Assembly (NCBI GenBank): GCA_033782935.1
Contig: JAWQEG010000065.1
Coordinates: 1,761,001-1,825,000, forward strand
DNA: 64,000 nt
Reading direction: 5' to 3'
Source: Petrolisthes cinctipes
Taxonomy: Eukaryota > Arthropoda > Malacostraca > Decapoda > Porcellanidae
How positions within the stretch are numbered: position 1 is the stretch's first letter; every line of letters begins with the position of its first letter. The notes beneath the pieces were generated by a model. The model ran no database searches and had not been told where the DNA came from. It saw only the letters and a list, made by a program, of their open reading frames with translations. The position numbers and the translations under genes are program-made. Shown here piece after piece: positions 10,382 to 22,620 of this stretch.

Positions 10382-13300
10382 AGTCTCACCCCGCCTCCAC
10401 GTGGTAACCTCGGGGGACACCTCCCTGTTTTTAGTCGATTTTATTTTAAAAGGCTGGAGGTGAAGCCAAAGGGGGAGGCAGTGTGGGGGCACATTAGGTT
10501 CCCCCACATATAGGTTTTAAATTTCTGTAATGTATATATTTTATATGTATATATTTTAATGACGTATATATATTTTTTAAGTGTTTTTATGTAATTCTCT
10601 TTTTTTTTTTATTATTGTGGTGTTTTTTAAGTTCTTGACAATGTTGATGGCCCGTGTCCCTCCGGGAATGAGCGCTGCGTTGGCCTTGCCAGCCACCAGC
10701 GGCCCCCCAATGGGGTGACGGACGGCTGCGGCTAGTGGCGGGGAGGGGTCTCCAGTCTGCCCTGTGGGGGGCAGGAAAGGGGATGAATACTTGAGGGTGG
10801 TTGGGATCAATGTGAATGGAATGGTGAATGAGGTGAAAAGGAGAGAGATAGTGGAGTGTTGCAGAAGAAGTAGAATAGATGTGTGTGGGATAACAGAGAC
10901 GCATGTGAAAGGATGGGGGGTGGAAGAGAGTGGGGATGGAGGGAAGAGTGTGTTGTGGGAAGGAATAGAAGGAGGCGTGGTATGGACTGGTATGGATGAA
11001 AAAAGTAAAGGGAGAGGAGAGGAAGGGTGTGCATTGTTGGTGTCTGGGAGAGTGTGGAAAGGAATAGATGGGTATGGAAGGAAGGGAACAAGAATAGTAT
11101 GGTTGACTGGCAAGATTGGTATTGTGAAATATGCATGGGTCTGTGCGTATGCTCCGGTGAACGCGCAGACCATAGTGGGAAAGGCAAAAATGAAAGAGTT
11201 CTGGGATGAAATGAATGAATGTCTAAGAAAGTTTGAGAGTGGGAGGAGGATAGTGTTGATAGGAGACATGAATGGGAAGGTAGGGAATGAGAGAAGAGGA
11301 AATGTAGTTGGCAAGTGGGGTGTGAATGGGATAAATGAGAATGGTGAGTGCCTGGTGGATGTGTGTGCCGAGGCAGGGTTGTTCCTCGCCAACACCTGCT
11401 TCGAGCACAGACTGATCCACAGGTACACGTGGAAGAGGAGGGATGAGAGGGGTGAGCAAATGAGTTTGATAGATTACATAGCTGTGGATGAAAGGTTAAG
11501 GAAAGATGTGATGGATGCTAGAGTGGTGAGAGGAATGTTTCAGTGCTCTGACCACTATGCGGTGTTGGCAAGGATTAGAGTCAGGGCAAAATGGGAGTAT
11601 GGTAGGAAGGATAGAGGGGGGAACAAGAGGGAGGTGGCAAGTGGAAGATTGAATGACAGTGAGTACAGAGAGGTATATAAGAGGAGGGTGGGTGAGGTGC
11701 TGGAGGATGCTAGGCAGAGTATGAGGGAGGGAGTGGGAGTGAATGAGGTATATGAAGTGTTTAAGGCAATAGTAATGAGAACAGCAGCAAAGGTAGTCAG
11801 ATATAAGACACAGAAGAGGGGCAAGAAAGGGAGTGCTTGGTGGTCAGATGAAGTGAAAGATGCTGTAGAGAAGAAAAGGAAGGCGTATAGGAGAACATTA
11901 CAGAGGAATGTGTCAGAGGAAGTGAAAGAGAGGTGGAAGAGAGAATACAATGTATGTAAGAGACAAGTGAAGAGGATGGTGAGTGAGAGTAAAAGGAGAG
12001 TGGATGAGGAGTTTGGCATGAAACTGAGTGAAAAGTTTAAAGAAAACAAGAAATTATTCTGGAAGGAGGTTAAAAGAGAAAGAGGAGAAGGAAAGTCTGG
12101 TAGTGTGAGAATGAAGAGAGAAGATGGAGTTACTGTGAGTGGAAGGGAGGAAGTGAAAGAAGTGTGGAAGAGGCATTTTGATGGTCTGATGAATGGGGGG
12201 ACGGGAGGGGAGGCGGTGGTGACATGCATGGGGATGGAGGCAGGTGGTAGACGACAGGGTGTACAGAGAGATTTAGGAAGAGAAGAGGTTAGGAAAGCAA
12301 TAGGAAAGTTGAAGATGGGAAAGGCACCGGGGGTGGATGGGATAACTGTTGAAATGTTAAAGTGTGGGGGGGAGGTAGTGGTGGAGTGGATGTTGCTTAT
12401 TTGTACATTGGCCTGGAGGCAGGGAGAGGTGCCAGAGGATTGGAGGAGAGCCATAATTGTACCGTTGTATAAGGGGAAGGGAAGTAAGGAGGAGTAAGGT
12501 AGCTATAGGGGAATAAGCCTCCTTAGTGTACCGGGGAAGGTTCTTACTGAGAGACTGCTTGATGTAACAGGGAATAAAGTTAGTGAGGAACAGGGAGGGT
12601 TCAGAAAGGGTAGAGGATGTGTGGACCAGATATTTGCATTAAAATCAATAGTGGAGAAATATATTGGGAAGGGTAGGAAGTTGTATGCTGCCTTCATGGA
12701 CTTGGAGAAGGCATACGATAGGGTTGATAGGAAAGCTATGTCAGAGGTGTTAAGAATTTATGGTGTTGGGGGGTCTTTGCTGAAGGGTATTGAGGCCTTC
12801 TATGCAGGTGCAAAAGCATGTGTACGGGTAGAGGGTGATCTAAGTGAGAGTTTTAATATTGGTGTAGGGCTGAGACAGGGATGTGTTATATCACCGTGGC
12901 TGTTCAATATATATATGGATGGTTGTATGAGAGAGATGAAAGCCAAAGTGAATGGTCTGGGGGTGAAGCTGAGGCTGAATGAAGCAAATTGGTCCTTGGC
13001 AGCAAGTTTATTTGCGGATGACACTGTGTTGATGGCTGAGAGTGAAAGGGAGTTACAGAGAGTGGTGGACGAATTTCAGTCTGTGTGTAAACGAAGGAAA
13101 CTGAAGGTGAATGTTGGTAAAAGTAAAGTGATGGTATTTGAGAGAGCAGAAACTGAAGTGATTGACTTTGCTACACCTTACAGAGTGGGAGTGCCAACTG
13201 GGACGAAGTGTGAGATAACTCTGAGGGGTGAGAGGATGGAGGAAGTGAAGGAGTTTAAGTACCTGGGTACAGTTATGTGTAAATATGGGAGTATGGAAGG

Positions 13301-13921
13301 AGAAATTAGGGAGAGAGCAATGAGGGGTAGACAGGTCATAGGATCACTGGGGAGGATTATGAAGGGTAGAAGTGTGAGTATGGAAGTGAAAATGGGACTA
13401 CGAAACAGTATAATCCTGCCAACACTGACATATGCGTCGGAGACATGGACATGGAGTAGGGCGCATCAGTCTAGAATAGGTGCTGTGGAAATGAGTTACT
13501 TGAGAGGAGCATGTGGACTTACTAGATGGGATGGAGAAAGTAATGAGAGTGTATATGAGAGGTGTGGTATGAGTGAGAAAGCAATTGGTATTGAATGTGG
13601 AGTGGTTGAGAGAGTGAAGCGTGATACATTGAGATGGTTTGGACATGTACAGAGAATGCAAGGTGAGGAATTTGTAAAGAAGGTGTATGGAAGTGAAGTT
13701 GTGGGACCTGGTGTGAGAGGCAGACCTCCGGTTAGATGGCAGAACAGAGTGGAAGAGTATGTAAAGGAGAGAAACGTGAGGGGCAGAGGAGGGCTTGAAC
13801 AAGTAAGGAGGGAGTGTTGGAACAGGGAGAACTGGAGGCACTTTTGCCGTGGCCACCCCCTTGGGGGAGTTCCCAGAGGGAACGAGGCATCAGAGCTATA
13901 GATAGATAGATAGATAGATAG
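10382..13921 (+). mobile_element. RTE-like non-LTR retrotransposon nested in the Jockey-like element
   Basis: The element starts with about 380 bp of GC-rich and AT-rich 5' leader and ends with a very short 3' UTR and a GATA tail (13899-13921). On both sides the Jockey-like frame resumes, so the insertion junctions lie near 10381 and 13922. No clear target-site duplication is visible. A truncated inverted relative is at 16541-18735 and also ends in a GATA tail. Confidence 0.85.
10764..13901 (+). pseudogene. RTE-like endonuclease/reverse transcriptase ORF with one in-frame stop
   Basis: A single frame of 1,046 codons carries an APE-type endonuclease followed by a reverse transcriptase. Endonuclease marks are ITETHVKGW, LIGDMNGKVGN and SDHYAVL. 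Reverse transcriptase marks are GKAPGVDGIT, AYDRVDRK, LRQGCVISPWLFNIYMD, the catalytic FADD near 13012-13023 and the C-terminal KRDTLRWFGHVQRM segment. The only disruption I find is a TAA at 12495-12497; the sister copy has TGT (Cys) there. It may be a recently inactivated copy or a sequencing artefact. The start at 10764 is the first Met of the open frame and not certain. Clade is inferred from the short 3' UTR, the simple tail and the domain order. Confidence 0.85.
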
Positions 13922-15689
13922 TGTTGTTTATGGTGAGGTGTGGTGTGTAGCGGTGTTCTGCGTTCCAGTTGGTGAGAAGTGTGACAGTTGACTTGGTGGG
14001 TGCTATTTTAAGTCTGTTTGTGGTGAACTAGGCATTAAGTGTGTTGAGGTAGGGTTGGAGGATGAGAGTGGCTGTGTCTGCGTTTCTGTGTGTACATGTG
14101 CGTGTTATGTCGTCTGCGTAGGAGGCTATGTGTATTTGTGGTGCCTGGGGTGTTGGTATGTCGTGCATGTATAGGTTGAAAAGGGTGGGTGAGAGTACAG
14201 ATCCTTGGGGGACACCATTGGTGAAATTTTTAATGTTAGATGACTGACCAGCAAATGTAACATGGGCTACTCTTCCTCCCAAGAAGCTGGCCAGCCATCT
14301 TTTGGTGTTATTATGCATGTTTGTGTTGTATATTTTGTTTGTGAGGTTGTTGCGGGGAATGGCATCAAATGCTTTACTAATGTCCAATGTAACTAAGAGT
14401 GTTCTGTGTGGGGGTCTATCTGAGTTGATGCCATCAAAAATTCTTTGTGTGAGGTCTGTAAGAAGGGTGTTTGTTGAGTGTAGTGGTCTGAAGCCATGTT
14501 GTGAAGATGCAAGGGGGATGTGTGGTGTGATTAGTTTAATGATGAGGCGCTCAGTGATTTTGGAGGGGGTACAGAGGAGGGTGATGGGACGGTGTGATGA
14601 GGGTAGTGTGGGGTCTTTATTTGGTTTGGGGATGGTGATGATGTTTCCATGTTTCCAGATGTTGGGTAATGTGTTGTGTGAGTAGCTGTAGTTTGCTATG
14701 TTAGTGACTGCTTGTATGCCTTGTGGTCCAAGGTGTTTAAGGTGTATGTTACTGATGTTGGCTGGACCACAGGCAGGCGAGTGTTTTATGTTGTGAATGA
14801 TGTGATTTGTCTGATGATTTGTGAATGGTGAATAGTCTGGGTCAGTGGGGAAACGTCTCTTGCGTCTAATGACTCGTCTGTCTTCAGGATGAGGGTGAAG
14901 GTGGCTGACGTGCGAAAAATGTTTGATGAGTGTGTTTGCCTGTTGTTTGTTAGAGGGTATAGTGTCTGTTGTTGTGATGGCTGCATGTGATTGTGTAGTG
15001 TTGCTGTTGGACAGTGTGATGCTGTTTAGTGTTTTGTAGAGTTTGCTGGTGTTGGTTGTGTGGTTGAGTGTGTAGACAAAACTTTGCCAGTTAAGTGTTT
15101 TTTGTTCTTTAATTTTGTTGTTTATTTGTGTATTTAGTGCTTGTATTTGGTTTACTGTGTGTTGTGTAAGAGGAGTTGGGGATGTGTATTTAAGTGTGTC
15201 ACGTTGTTTGATGAGGTCTTGAATTTCTGTTGTTGGGGTTGTGTTTTCTTCTGTTACCTCTAGGGATGTGCTGTTTGTCTGCGTTTTGTATAATTGTATT
15301 GAATTTTTGAACAGCTGTGTTGATGTTTGTGATGGGTGTACTGTTCAGTGTTTCGAAGTGTTGTTCTGTTTCCATAGTGAAGGCTTCCCAGCTGGCACTT
15401 TTGTAATTTGTGTATGTGTGTCTGTGGCCAACTGGGGTGATTCTTGTTTTAGTGGTGATTATGATTGGAAGGTGGTCAGAGCCGAGGGTTCTGACCACTC
15501 TCCATGATGTTCTGGGGGCGAGGTTGGGAGAGCAAAAGGATATGTCGGGAGAGGATGGTTGGAAGAGGGCTTGGTGAGGGATATGAGTGTGTTGATGTGG
15601 GTTGTTTAATGAAATGAGGTTGTCAGTTTGTGCAAGGATTTCAAGCCCTCTGTCTGTGTCGGGGTTGTTGTTGTTTGGTGTCATAGTTT

Positions 15690-16139
15690 AAAAGATTTGC
15701 TTAGCCCTCCAATTTACCATCAAAATAAGTTGTATTTTGTTATTAGATAGTTGTGGAGTTGAGTTGTAATAGAGACATAGAATTAACCTTAATGCATTTC
15801 TTCACTTATCTTTGCTCATCCATAAGTGAAATAGGTTGTATTTTGTTGTTAGAGAGTTGTGTTGTAATAGACAAGAGACATAGAATTAACCTTAATGTAT
15901 TTCTTCACTTATCTTTGCTCATCCATAAATTAAATAGGTTGTATTTTGTTACAGAGTTGTGGAGTTGTACAAGAGACTGAGGAAGCTTCATTGTTTGTTG
16001 TCCACTGTGTTCTTCCTTCCATCAACAACAACAACAGTACAAGCAAAACTATAGGAGCTCTGGGCTGCTCGGCCAGACAGCTTGAGAACTTCAACAACAA
16101 CTGTAAGTGTTTATGGAATCACATTGTTGTATTTCTTGT
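15690..16139. repeat. 105-bp tandem repeat and a Jockey 3' fragment
   Basis: Positions 15722-15965 hold 2.3 copies of a unit of about 105 bp containing AGGTTGTATTTTGTT and CTTATCTTTGCTCATCCATA. A diverged inverted relative is at 20895-21070. Positions 16018-16108 match the 3' end of the Jockey-like element in plus orientation, including its AACAAC tail. Confidence 0.65.
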
Positions 16140-16470
16140 TGCTTGAAATAGTTTGGAGGAGTCATTTGGTCCAGATTTACTACCAACAAAGTTCTGCCCT
16201 GAGAAAATCCCACTTTTTTTAAACAGAAAGTATTTATTCTGGATGTTTTGGAGGCATCTGCCTTCCCCTTCAGCAGTACTGCCTCCCTCTTCAGCTGTAC
16301 AACGTCCAAAATAAATACTTTGTCTAAAAAAAGTGTGTTTTTCTCAGCATGCTGCTCTTCACGTCATTGTGAATTACCACTCCAAAGTTCTGTCCCCTTA
16401 ATATAAACTTCACATACAGTCTGTTACTATCAACAACAACCATACATACTTGTTGGTGATAAATTACAGG
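16140..16470. mobile_element. Family A TTAA element interrupted by a small palindromic repeat
   Basis: Family A sequence (TAGTTTGGAGGAGTCATTTG) is followed at 16195-16350 by an imperfect palindrome built around AAGTATTTATTCTGGATGTT and its inverse, then by CCAAAGTTCTGTCCCCTTAA. Confidence 0.5.
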
Positions 16471-16540
16471 TTCACATTTGACTCTTGACTATACAAATGA
16501 TTTTCTATATGGCTCACTTTGTTTTAAGAAGGGGAGATTC

Positions 16541-18735
16541 TTCTATCTATCTATCTATAGCTCTGACGCCTCGTTCCCTCCGGGAACTCCCCCCAAGGGG
16601 GTGGCCACGGCAGAAGTGCCTCCAGTTCTCCCTATTCCAACACTCCCTCCTTACTTGGTCAAGCCCTCCTCTACCCCTCATGTTTCTCTCCTTTACATAC
16701 TCTTCCACTCTGTTCTGCCATCTAACCAGAGGTCTGCCTCTCACACCAGGTCCCACAACTTCACTTCCATACACCTTCTTTACAACCTCCTCACCTTGCA
16801 TTCTCTCCACATGTCCAAACCATCTCAATGTATCACGCTTCACTCTCTCAACCACTCCACATTCAATACCAATTGCCTTCTCACTCATACCACACCTCTC
16901 ATATACACTCTCATTACTTTCTCCATTCCACTTTGTAAGTCCACATGCTCCTCTCAAGTAACTCATTTCCACAGCACCTATTCTAGACTGATGCGCCCTA
17001 CTCCATGTCCATGTCTCCGACGCATATGTCAGTGTTGGCAGGATTATACTGTTTCGTAGTCCCCTTTTCACTTCCATACTCACACTTCTACCCTTCATAA
17101 TCCTCCCCAGTGATCCTATGACCTGTCTACCTCTCATTGCTCTCTCCCTAATTTCTCCTTCCATACTCCCATGTTTACACATAACTGTACCCAGGTACTT
17201 AAACTCCTTCACTTCCTCCATCCTCTCACCCCTCAGAGTTATCTCACACTTCGTCCCAGTTGGTACTCCCACTCTGTAAGGTGTAGCAAAGTCAATCACT
17301 TCAGTTACTGCTCTCTCAAATACCATCACTTTACTTTTACCAACATTCACCTTCAGTTTCCTTCGTTTACACACAGACTGAAAATCGTCCACCACTCTCT
17401 GTAACTCCCTTTCACTCTCAGCCATCAACACAGTGTCATCCGCAAATAAACTTGCTGCCAAGGACCAATTTGCTTTATTCAGCCTCAACTTCACCCCCAG
17501 ACCATTCACTTTGGCTTTCATCTCTCTCATACAACCATCCATATATATATTGAACAGCCATGGTGACATAACACATCCCTGTCTCAGCCCTACACCAATA
17601 TTAAAACTCTCACTTAGATCACCCTCTACCCGTACACATGCTTTTGCACCTGCATAGAAGGCCTCAGTGCCCTTCAGCAAAGACCCCCCAACACCATAAA
17701 TTCTTAACACCTCTGACATAGCTTTCCTATCAACCCTATCGTATGCCTTCTCCAAGTCCATGAAGGCAGCATACAACTTCCTACCCTTCCCAAAATATTT
17801 CTCCACTATTGATTTTAATGCAAATATCTGGTCCACACATCCTCTACCCTTTCTGAATCCTCCCTGCTCCTCACTAACTTTATTCCCTGTTACATCAACC
17901 AGTCTCTCAGTAAGAACCTACCCCGGTACACTAAGAAGACTTATTCCCCTATAGCTACCACACTCCTCCTTACTCCCCTTCCCCTTATACAAAGGTACAA
18001 TTATGGCTCTCCTCCAATCCTCTGGCACCTCTCCCTGCCTCCAAGCCAATGTGCATATAAGAAACATCCACTCCACCACTACCTCCCCCCCACACTTTAA
18101 CATTTCAGCAGTTATCCCATCCACCCCCGGTGCCTTTCCCATCTTCAACTTTCCTATTGCTTTCCTAACCTCTTCTCTTCCTAAATCTCCCTGTACATCC
18201 TGTCATCTACCACCTGCCTCCATCCCCATGCATGTCACCACCGCCTCCCCTCCCGTCCCCCCATTCATCAACCGATCAAAATGCCTCTTCCACACTTCTT
18301 TCACTTCCTCCCATCCACTCACAGTAACTCCATCTTCTCTCTTCATTCTCACGCTACCAGACTTTCCTTCTCCTCTTTCTCTTTTAACCTCCTTCCAGAA
18401 TAATTTCTTGTTTTCTTTAAACTTTTCACTCAGTTTCATACCAAACTCCTCATCCGCTCTCCTTTTACTCTCACTCACCATCCTCTTCACTTGTCTCTTA
18501 CATACATTGTATTCTCTCATCCACCTCTCTTTCACTTCCTCTGACACATTCCTCTGTAATGTTCTCCTATACGCCTTCCTTTTCTTCTCTACAGCATCTT
18601 TCACTTCATCTGACCACCAAGCACTCCCTTTCTTGCCCCTCTTCTGTGTCTTATATCCGACTACCTCTGCTGCTGTTCTCATTACTATTGCCTTAAACAC
18701 TTCATATACCTCATTCACTCCCACTCCCACTTCTT
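16541..18735 (-). pseudogene. Truncated RTE-like retrotransposon copy, inverted
   Basis: On the minus strand this matches the C-terminal two thirds of the ORF at 10.76-13.90 kb. Three open pieces are visible: 18740-18203, 18148-17918 and 17836-16547. They are broken by a stop near 18203 and a further lesion near 17918 in the segment GKVLTERLL. The GATA tail lies at 16541-16560. The element is 5'-truncated at about 18735, where it abuts family B sequence. The reverse transcriptase core is close to the plus-strand copy, including LRQGCVMSPWLFNIYMD and FADDTVLM. With that copy it forms an inverted pair of about 2.2 kb arms. Confidence 0.85.
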
Positions 18736-19235
18736 TTGTTGGTGAATTGAAAGGTCTCCAATTTCTCCAAACTATGCCACCAAACAGATCCCCTATTAGT
18801 TCCAATGAGTGTGTCTATTTTCTGGTAGAGTTAGGAAGAATCAGTAACCTTCCAAGATAATATTATTATTATTATTGAGTGCTACCGATTCCTCCAAACA
18901 GATCCCTTAATTATTAGTACCATTGAAGGTATCTGTTTTAAAGTATAGTTAGGAGGAATCAGTAGCCTTCCAATTTACCAACAATAGAATCTCCTCTTAA
19001 GATCAACCTAATTGCCCTGTATGATTTACATAATTATAAAGTTTGTATGTATGTATGTAGCTTGGATTTAGAAACATACACTTTTCATATAGCCTACTGG
19101 AGTTTCTTGATTCCTCCAAAGTATGTCAGGAAACAGGACCAGTGAATAAATATAATAACTGCCCTGTTGCCTGGAATAATTTGGAGAAATAATTTGCTCC
19201 AGATTTACCACCAACAAAATTGTACTATATAATAT
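18736..19235. mobile_element. Family B (18736-19010) and family A (19080-19235) TTAA elements
   Basis: The family B copy carries TTGGTGAATTGAAAGG and its inverse around a short ATT run, ending ATCTCCTCTTAA. The family A copy begins after about 70 bp of spacer and contains GATTCCTCCAAAGTATGTCA. Confidence 0.6.
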
Positions 19236-19269
19236 TATACAGTACCACCTTAACACTAATTAATTTGTT

Positions 19270-19495
19270 GGCTTTGCAGGTGTGTAGTGAGAAGAGAGAG
19301 GAGAGGAGAGGAGAACACAAGAGACCAAGTGAGAAGAGAAGAGAACACAAGAGACCAAGTGAGAAGAGAAGAGAACACAAGAGACCAAGTGAGAAGAGAA
19401 GAGAACACAAGAGACCAAGTGAGAAGAGAAGAGAACACAAGAGACCAAATGAGAAGAGAAGAGAAGAGAATACGAGAGAAGAGAAGAGAGAACAC
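19270..19495. repeat. 30-bp purine minisatellite
   Basis: Six copies of a 30-bp unit (GAGACCAAGTGAGAAGAGAA plus GAGAACACAA). Because 30 is a multiple of 3 the array stays open in several frames, which explains the repetitive ORFs on both strands. Confidence 0.95.
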
Positions 19496-19916
19496 TAATA
19501 TACTATAGTATGAGGAAAAATTAAATACATTTATTAAATTACTATACTTTATTTAATCACCTCTATATTATTAATTAACATAATTATAATCCCACCAGGT
19601 GAATATATTAATTAATTTATACCTGCAAGGGTGTAGGGTTCAAGTAAAATTTATTGATGTTAATATAATATTGTCTGTGTGTGTGAGAGATATATCTATC
19701 ACTCACTCACTCACACAAAGACAAGTATTATAATAACATCAGTGATAATTACATACCTAAAAGGGTGTAAGGTTCAAGTAAAAATTATTGATGTTATTAT
19801 AATACTGTGTGTGTGAGAGAGATATCACTCGCTCTTACACACACACAAAGACAATTATTATAATAACATCAGTGATAATTTTATACCTGTAAGGGTTCAA
19901 ATATAACTTAAGGGGA
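19496..19916. repeat. Palindromic AT-rich tandem units
   Basis: Two diverged copies (19640-19745 and 19765-19890) of an imperfect palindrome contain ATTGATGTTA ... TAACATCAGTGATAATT around TG/GA and CA microsatellites. Confidence 0.6.
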
Positions 19917-20278
19917 TAGTACAGTGTTGGTGGTAAATCTGGAGCAATTGATTCCTCCAAACTATTCCAAGCAACAACAGAACACCATTGTCAAGCTGTT
20001 TTCTGGCATATTTTGGAGGAATCAGGGCACTCCCAATATAAATCTGGAGCAATTAATTACTCCAAACTATTCCAAGCAACAACAGAACACCATTGTCATG
20101 TTTTCTGACATACTTTGGAGGAATCAAGACACTCCAATATAAAGCTGGAGCAACTGATTCCTCCAAACTATTCCAAGCAACAGAACACCATTATTTTTTG
20201 TTCATCTGGTCCTGTTTCCTGGCATACTTTGGAGGAATCAAGATGCTCCAATGTACCAACAGTGTATTATCCCCTTAG
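19917..20278. mobile_element. Family A TTAA element with three internal copies
   Basis: It starts TTAAGGGGATAGTACAGTG and ends CAGTGTATTATCCCCTTA, so the outer ends are inverted. Three GGAGCAA ... GGAGGAATCA modules lie in tandem inside. Confidence 0.7.
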
Positions 20279-20757
20279 TGCTGATTCCACAGTGGTTTGT
20301 TTTGGTTTGTAAGCACCCTAACCAAAGAAACTAAACTGTGTAAATGACTCCTGAGTGAATTATTGGATGAATTTGATGACTCCACTATCAAACTATGGTA
20401 ATAATGGTTTGTAAGCACCCTAACCAAAGAAACTGAACTGTGTAAATGATTCCTGAGTGAATTATTGGATGAATTGGATGACTCCTATCAAACTATGGTA
20501 ATAATGGTTTGTAAGCACCCTAACCAAAGAAACTGAACAGTGTAATTGACTCCACTATCAAACTATGGTAATAATGGAACTACCTGACAGTGTGGTTGGT
20601 TGGGGAGCATCCTAACAAACTATGGTAATAATGGAACTACCTGACATATTTTGTGGATATGGAGACTGAGTTTGTTGGATATAATTAAGACTGACAAGTG
20701 TGGTTGGGTGGGAAGCATCCTAACAAATAAATACCACTGTGGAATAGACCCTTAGTG
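20279..20757. mobile_element. GATTCCACAGTGG TIR element with internal tandem copies
   Basis: Outer ends are GCTGATTCCACAGTGG and CCACTGTGGAATAGACCC. A unit containing TGGTTTGTAAGCACCCTAAC is repeated three to four times inside. Confidence 0.7.
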
Positions 20758-20764
20758 TTATTAT

Positions 20765-20795
<31 letters not shown>

Positions 20796-21094
20796 ACAAA
20801 TACCCACACACACAGTAACTTCATAAAACACTCACAGTAACTAGTGATTCTTGTATAGTGGTAGTAGTAGTTGTAGTAGGTTGTTGTTGTTGATGGAATG
20901 ATGAACAGTGAATAATGAAGGTTGTTAAGTCTCTTGTACAACTGCACTCCACAAATCTGTAACAAAATACAACCCAATTAATTTATGGATGGTACATAAC
21001 ACAAATGAATTAATTTATAGATGGGATAAAATACAATTGAATTATTACTTTAGAATTACTGCAAGATATTATCAATACATCACTAGGTTGCATT
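20758..21094. repeat. TG run and an inverted relative of the 105-bp repeat
   Basis: Positions 20770-20790 are a TG run. Positions 20895-21070 resemble, in reverse, the repeat at 15722-15965 (AACAAAATACAACCCAATTA). Confidence 0.55.
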
Positions 21095-21257
21095 TAAGGT
21101 GGTAATTCTTTTTTGTTACATTGGAGTGCCTTGATTCCTCCAAAGTATGCCAGGAAACAGGACCATAAGAGCAAAAATAATGGTGTTCTGTTGCTTGGGA
21201 TAGTTTGGAGGATTAAGTTGCTCCAGAATTACCAACACTAAACTTCCCTCTTAATCT
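21095..21257. mobile_element. Family A TTAA element
   Basis: Left end TTAAGGTGGTAATTC, right end CCAACACTAAACTTCCCTCTTAA, with the GATTCCTCCAAAGTATGCCA core. Confidence 0.7.
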
Positions 21258-21902
21258 ACAGAGTATTGCTTGAACATCTTTTATTTACAGATATTAATAC
21301 AATATTTTATAAGGACATACAGGTACATACATCACCACTTTCCATACAGTAGAGTACAGAGTAGTATCATCATCCTCTTCACTTTGACATCCAGGTTCAC
21401 CAATCACACTTAGACACACATACAATACATCCATCTGCTTTCACAGTCTGGTCTATTTTCTATCTTACATGTCTCTTGAAGATGGACAAAGGAAAGGTAC
21501 TCTACTGGTTATCATTCACCTTTCAGCCAAATCACCTGGAGGGAGAAAGATGCATTTTAGTCGAGAAAAAAAAAAAACACTAATATTTACATGTTTATGC
21601 ATCAATTTCACGTGAAAATTAGAGGGTTCCAATTCCTCCTAACTAAGTCATACATCTGTAGGTGAGTGTTAACCCAACTCATTGTGAGCCAAGGATGGCT
21701 ATGGATGCTACTCTAACCACTTTAGGAAATACTTTATAAGGTATTAATATACTAGTAATGATGAATAAAGGAAAGTTTATGTAATCTGAGATAATTATAT
21801 TATCCATGACACAGATTGACGACTGTAAATTCATAGTTTCTGCCAACCAACAACAAAAACAAAATATTAGCTCACCTTAGACAGACAGTAGTTTTGAAGA
21901 GA

Positions 21903-22250
21903 ATGTATGTGTGTGTGTATGTTGACTCTGTACAGGTCAAACATGATGGGTACTGCAGTAACTATATTAGGTATCACAGGGATAGATTTGTATGTGTGTG
22001 TGTATGTTGACTCTGTACAGGTCAAACATGATGGGTATTACAGTAACTATATTAGGTATCACAGGGATAGATTTGTATGTGTGTGTGTATGTTGACTCTG
22101 TACAGGTCAAACATGATGGGTATTACAGTAACTATATTAGGTATCACAGGGGTAGATTTGTATGTGTGTGTGTATGTTGACTCTGTACAGGTCAAACATG
22201 ATGGGTACTGCAGTAACTACATCAGGTATCACAGGGATAGATTTTTTCCT
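21903..22250. repeat. 85-bp minisatellite, about four copies
   Basis: Units start near 21907, 21992, 22077 and 22162 and are nearly identical (GTTGACTCTGTACAGGTCAA within each). The short gap-free period excludes a CRISPR array. Confidence 0.95.
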
Positions 22251-22454
22251 CCTTGCAGTGGTCAATGTAAGGTTTACTGTGTCCTTCAACCCCCATTTCA
22301 TGAGGTGTAGAGGACAATGATGTATCTGTGCCAGGCATATTTAACCTTACATTGGAGGAGGATGTAAGGAAGACTGAGAAAACACGTGCCCTGAAAAAAT
22401 ATAAAAAAATAGCATGAATATTCACACAGGAGAGAGAAATTAACAGGAAAAGCT

Positions 22455-22620
22455 TAATATAAGAGGAGATTCTTTTGAGTAGACTGGTGGGCTACCGATT
22501 CCTCCAAAATATACCAGGAAACAGAGGACTTTGTTGGGAATCTGTTTCATGGTATACTTTGGAGGAATCAGACACCTTCCAATTCACCAACAATAGTACT
22601 GTACCTTCCCCTTAAATTAA
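22455..22620. mobile_element. Family B TTAA element
   Basis: Left arm with GGCTACCGATTCCTCCAAAA and right arm with TTTGGAGGAATCAGACACC, ending TTCCCCTTAA. Confidence 0.7.

Larger units (their letters stand above)
9430..15688 (-). mobile_element. Decayed Jockey-like non-LTR retrotransposon, split by a nested element
   Basis: Read on the minus strand, endonuclease remnants (15199-15684, including SDHLPIII) come first, then reverse transcriptase pieces (14028-14387, DISKAF, GVPQGSVLSP and the catalytic YADD), then the thumb region (9897-10370, KILGITY and ASPAWASNL) and a C-terminal zinc-knuckle-like part (9560-9720). A UAG at 14028-14030 stands where Trp is expected before FTTNRLKI, and other stops and frameshifts are present. 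The 3' end has a CAA-type tail (9430-9454). The 5' end is truncated within the endonuclease. The element is interrupted at 10381/13922 by an RTE-like insertion. Short 3' fragments of the same family are at 6500, 16018, 45545 and 50720. Confidence 0.85.

Noticed and set aside
11555..12454. Long minus-strand frame of 299 residues
   Set aside because: It is the antisense shadow of the RTE-like ORF; the same shadow appears at 18003-18860 opposite the inverted copy.
10382..13921. Target-site duplication for the RTE-like insertion
   Set aside because: I compared the flanks and found no convincing duplication; junctions are set only by where the Jockey-like frame stops and resumes.
19220..19498. 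Charged repeat protein (KRREHKRPSE units)
   Set aside because: A 30-bp minisatellite is open in several frames on both strands; no unique coding sequence surrounds it.
21903..22250. Regular 85-bp repeats resembling an array of repeats and spacers
   Set aside because: Whole units are conserved with no variable spacers, so this is a minisatellite and not CRISPR. The 44-bp array at 23314 is rejected for the same reason.
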